The notes beneath the pieces were generated by a model, which had not been told where the DNA came from, ran no database searches, and saw only the letters and a program-made list of their open reading frames with translations. 8,538 nt of DNA, taken from the NCBI GenBank assembly GCA_002393725.1, contig DGTJ01000033.1, positions 1-8,538 of the forward strand, given 5' to 3'. Positions 6,789 through 8,538 of the stretch are shown piece after piece (position 1 is the first letter of the stretch; each line of letters starts with the position of its first letter). This DNA comes from Prevotella sp. UBA4339. Lineage in GTDB: Bacteria > Bacteroidota > Bacteroidia > Bacteroidales > Bacteroidaceae. A program made the translations under genes and the position numbers.

Positions 6789-8108
6789 TTAGTCTATTAT
6801 GTCACACCCCATGTAAGGAACGAGAGCTGCAGGAATCTTGATGCCGTTTTCTGTCTGGTTATTCTCAAGTAGAGCGGCTACAATGCGAGGCAGAGCTAGA
6901 GCAGAGCCATTGAGGGTGTGACAGAGTTCTGGCTTCTTGCTTCCCTCTGGGCGATAGCGGCACTTAAGACGGTTGGCCTGATAAGTGTCAAAATTAGAAA
7001 CTGACGACACCTCCAGCCAGCGTCCCTGAGCCTCAGAATAAACTTCGAAGTCGTAGCATATGGCACTTGTAAAGCTCTGGTCACCACCGCAAAGCAGCAG
7101 GATGCGATATGGGAGCTCAAGCTTTTTCAATAATCCCTCTACGTGCTCCAGCATCTCCTTATGGCTTTCCTTAGAGTGCTCAGGCTTGTCAATGCGAACT
7201 ATCTCAATCTTGGAGAATTCATGTAAGCGGTTTAGACCACGAACGTCTTTGCCATATGAACCTGCTTCCCGGCGGAAACACTGAGTATAGGCGCAATTCT
7301 TGACAGGAAGATCCTTCTCGTCGAGAATTACATCGCGGTAGATATTAGTAACTGGTACTTCTGCTGTAGGGATGAGATAGAAATCGTCAACCTCGCAGTG
7401 ATACATCTGTCCCTCCTTATCAGGCAACTGACCTGTACCATAGCCAGAAGCTTGATTTACAACTGTTGGAGGCATAATCTCGGTATATCCGGCTTTGCGA
7501 GCCTCATCGAGGAAGAAATTTATCAAGGCTCTCTGCAGACGAGCTCCTTTGCCGATATATACAGGAAAACCGGCACCTGTGATCTTAACACCAAGATCAA
7601 AGTCTATAAGGTTGTATTTCTTTGCAAGTTCCCAGTGTGGCAGTGGATTAGCAATGCCCAGTGATGGGTTTACATCCCAATTGCCAACGGTGTCGTTTCC
7701 TGAGCATTCCTTCAGGTTTGATTTCACCACGTGGTTGTCTTCTGCTACCTTGCCTTCAGGCACTTCATCGTATGGGATATTTGGAATTTGGCAGAGCAGA
7801 GTGGTCATGTCCTCCTGTGCCTTGGCCATCGTTTCATCTAGTTGCTTTGATTTCTCCTTCAATTCTGCAACTCGGGCCTTTACTTGCTCGGATTCTTCTT
7901 TCTTTCCTTCTTTCATCAAACGGCCTATCTGGCTAGAAAGCTGTTTCTGCTCGTTAAGGCTCTTATCGAGCTCCTGCTGAGCCTCACGGCGCTTCTTGTC
8001 TATGGCCAATACTTCGTCAATAGCTTGTTGTGCATTTGCAAAATGCTTTTTCTCCAAGCCACGTACTACACGTTCAGTTTGTTCACTGATAAGTTTGAGT
8101 GTTAACAT
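6789..8108 (-). CDS. serS: Seryl-tRNA synthetase
   Basis: This cytosolic class II aminoacyl-tRNA synthetase charges tRNA(Ser), and also tRNA(Sec) where present, with serine. The 439-residue protein has the typical N-terminal helical arm: a long charged antiparallel coiled coil at about 27-103, which grips the long variable arm of tRNA(Ser). The catalytic domain shows PHWELAKKYNLIDFDLG (157-173), the serine-binding TAE loop IPTAEVP (246-252), motif 2 CFRREAGSYGKDVRGLNRLH (277-296) and motif 3 TLNGSALALPRIVAALLENN (398-417). It is slightly longer than the common 425-430 residues, owing to extra residues around 133-155 before PHWEL. ATG at 8108 starts the arm in the expected place (MLTLKLISE). 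It sits downstream of rpmA and behind its own promoter-like motif. The stop (6789-6791) precedes the next gene by 54 bases, so it may be the first gene of the operon. Confidence 0.97.
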   Translation of the reverse strand: MLTLKLISEQTERVVRGLEKKHFANAQQAIDEVLAIDKKRREAQQELDKSLNEQKQLSSQIGRLMKEGKKEESEQVKARVAELKEKSKQLDETMAKAQEDMTTLLCQIPNIPYDEVPEGKVAEDNHVVKSNLKECSGNDTVGNWDVNPSLGIANPLPHWELAKKYNLIDFDLGVKITGAGFPVYIGKGARLQRALINFFLDEARKAGYTEIMPPTVVNQASGYGTGQLPDKEGQMYHCEVDDFYLIPTAEVPVTNIYRDVILDEKDLPVKNCAYTQCFRREAGSYGKDVRGLNRLHEFSKIEIVRIDKPEHSKESHKEMLEHVEGLLKKLELPYRILLLCGGDQSFTSAICYDFEVYSEAQGRWLEVSSVSNFDTYQANRLKCRYRPEGSKKPELCHTLNGSALALPRIVAALLENNQTENGIKIPAALVPYMGCDIID

Positions 8109-8110
8109 AT

Positions 8111-8124
8111 TAAATACGTATTTA
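8111..8124. repeat. 14-bp perfect palindrome directly before the serS start
   Basis: The sequence TAAATACGTATTTA is a perfect 14-bp palindrome and ends 2 bases upstream of the serS ATG, within the presumed leader. As DNA it could be a binding site for a dimeric protein; as RNA it could fold into a 5-bp A/U stem with an ACGU loop. AT-rich sequence just before the start codon is normal in this phylum, where strong Shine-Dalgarno sites are rare, so the palindrome may be chance. Confidence 0.3.
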
Positions 8125-8149
8125 TTTGTTTTATATCAATTCTAAGGTG

Positions 8150-8180
8150 CAAAATTACAAATTTCTGACGACATACCAAA
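8150..8180 (-). promoter_or_regulatory. Bacteroidota-type promoter for serS (-33 TTTG, -7 TAATTTTG)
   Basis: On the minus strand TTTG (8180-8177) is followed by exactly 19 bases and then TAATTTTG (8157-8150), which matches the -33 TTTG / -7 TAnnTTTG consensus used by the Bacteroidota primary sigma factor. Transcription should start a few bases further on, near 8145-8140, giving a leader of about 35 bases before the serS ATG at 8108. It lies after the rpmA hairpin, so serS and perhaps the whole downstream operon can be transcribed apart from the ribosomal genes. The motif match is seen in the sequence; activity is inferred. Confidence 0.75.
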
Positions 8181-8220
8181 GTATTCTTTAAAAAAACTGT
8201 GAATTCAAGGTATATAAAAG

Positions 8221-8254
8221 CAGAAATCCCTCTCTCCATAGGAGAGAAGGACTC
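8221..8254 (-). terminator. Hairpin after rpmA, probable intrinsic terminator
   Basis: About 38 bases past the rpmA stop, the minus strand reads CCTTCTCTCC, TAT, GGAGAGAGGG: ten consecutive pairs (one G-U) around a 3-base loop, extendable by a few weaker pairs. It is followed by ATTTCTGCTTTTA, which is T-rich but interrupted rather than a clean T-run. Its position between rpmA and the serS promoter fits transcription termination. Because of the imperfect T-tract some readthrough into serS is possible. Confidence 0.65.
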
Positions 8255-8287
8255 TGTTGTTTGTTTGGAATAAGTTTTTCTTTAATG

Positions 8288-8538
8288 TTATGCCTCAGCG
8301 TTTGGAATTACTGAAACAACGCTCTTGTTAAACTTGCCTTTGTGGAATTGAACGGTACCATCTACGAGAGCATAGAGAGTATCATCCTTACCCATAGCAA
8401 CATTGTTACCTGCGTTGTGCTTTGTACCGCGCTGACGAACGATGATGTTACCAGCTACACACTGCTGACCACCGAAAATCTTAATGCCCAGTCGCTGAGC
8501 AGCGCTCTCACGACCGTTCTTAGAACTACCTACACCTT
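8288..8538 (-). CDS. rpmA: 50S ribosomal protein L27 (N-terminus cut by window edge)
   Basis: L27 is a large-subunit ribosomal protein whose N-terminus reaches toward the peptidyl transferase centre. The visible 82 residues begin GVGSSKNGRESAAQRLGIKI and include FGGQQCVAGNIIVRQRG, H-AGNNVAMGKDDTLYA and a basic end FNKSVVSVIPNAEA before the TAA at 8288-8290. L27 typically starts MAHKK before GVGSS; the two leading bases AA fit the last of those lysines, so about 13 bases of the gene are missing. The bulk of the protein matches the family well. In Bacteroidota rpmA usually follows rplU, expected just outside this window, and precedes serS as here. Confidence 0.97.
   Translation of the reverse strand, partial: GVGSSKNGRESAAQRLGIKIFGGQQCVAGNIIVRQRGTKHNAGNNVAMGKDDTLYALVDGTVQFHKGKFNKSVVSVIPNAEA

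Noticed and set aside
7495..7980. A 161-codon open frame on the plus strand
   Set aside because: Antisense to the N-terminal and catalytic parts of serS; its Ser/Cys/Phe-rich product is typical of the complement of a Lys/Glu-rich coding strand.
8109..8149. T-box or other tRNA-sensing leader before serS
   Set aside because: The predicted leader is only about 35 bases and has no T-box sequence or terminator/antiterminator pair; T-boxes are also not typical of this phylum.
1..8538. CRISPR arrays, insertion sequences, tRNA or rRNA genes
   Set aside because: I found no regularly spaced repeats, transposase motifs, terminal inverted repeats or tRNA-like folds; coding regions with short spacers account for nearly all of the window.

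Overview
This window looks like chromosomal DNA from a Bacteroidota (Bacteroidales) bacterium, probably Prevotella-like. The evidence is mid-range GC, start sites without strong Shine-Dalgarno sequences, a -33 TTTG / -7 TAnnTTTG type promoter in front of serS, and protein features common in that phylum: an NfnA-NfnB fusion, a PD40 protein, a DUF3784-like small membrane protein and the rpmA-serS order. The genus is a guess from protein resemblance; the phylum is better supported. All genes I can support lie on the minus strand, so the window reads from high to low coordinates.

Layout in transcription order: (1) the 50S ribosomal protein L27 gene (rpmA), lacking only its first few codons, which ends at 8288 and is followed by a GC-rich hairpin; (2) a 179-base intergenic region with a well-formed promoter; (3) serS, seryl-tRNA synthetase; (4) a 54-base gap with a small stem-loop; (5) a 784-residue flavin/iron-sulfur protein that joins an NfnA/PyrK-like NAD-binding subunit to an NfnB/GltD-like subunit; (6) a TtcA-like tRNA 2-thiocytidine synthetase beginning with GTG inside the end of gene 5; (7) an exported PD40 beta-propeller protein with a C-terminal coiled coil; (8) a uridine phosphorylase; (9) a 53-residue DUF3784-like membrane protein; (10) mnmE, whose last sense codon is at 2-4, so that only two bases of its presumed stop codon lie outside the window.

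From gene 5 to gene 10 the genes overlap or are separated by only 9 bases (8-base overlap, TAATG, 9-base gap, ATGA, ATGA). They are almost certainly one transcript with translational coupling. serS may head this operon, because the promoter found lies before serS and none is visible before gene 5. The operon combines tRNA charging and modification (serS, ttcA, mnmE) with pyridine-nucleotide/ferredoxin redox balance and pyrimidine salvage, plus two envelope proteins of unknown role. It is mostly housekeeping. I see no mobile element, CRISPR array, tRNA or rRNA gene, and no clear sign of horizontal transfer. The least described items are the double-overlapped 53-residue membrane protein, the PD40 protein inside a tRNA-modification operon, and the serine/glutamate-rich insert in TtcA.
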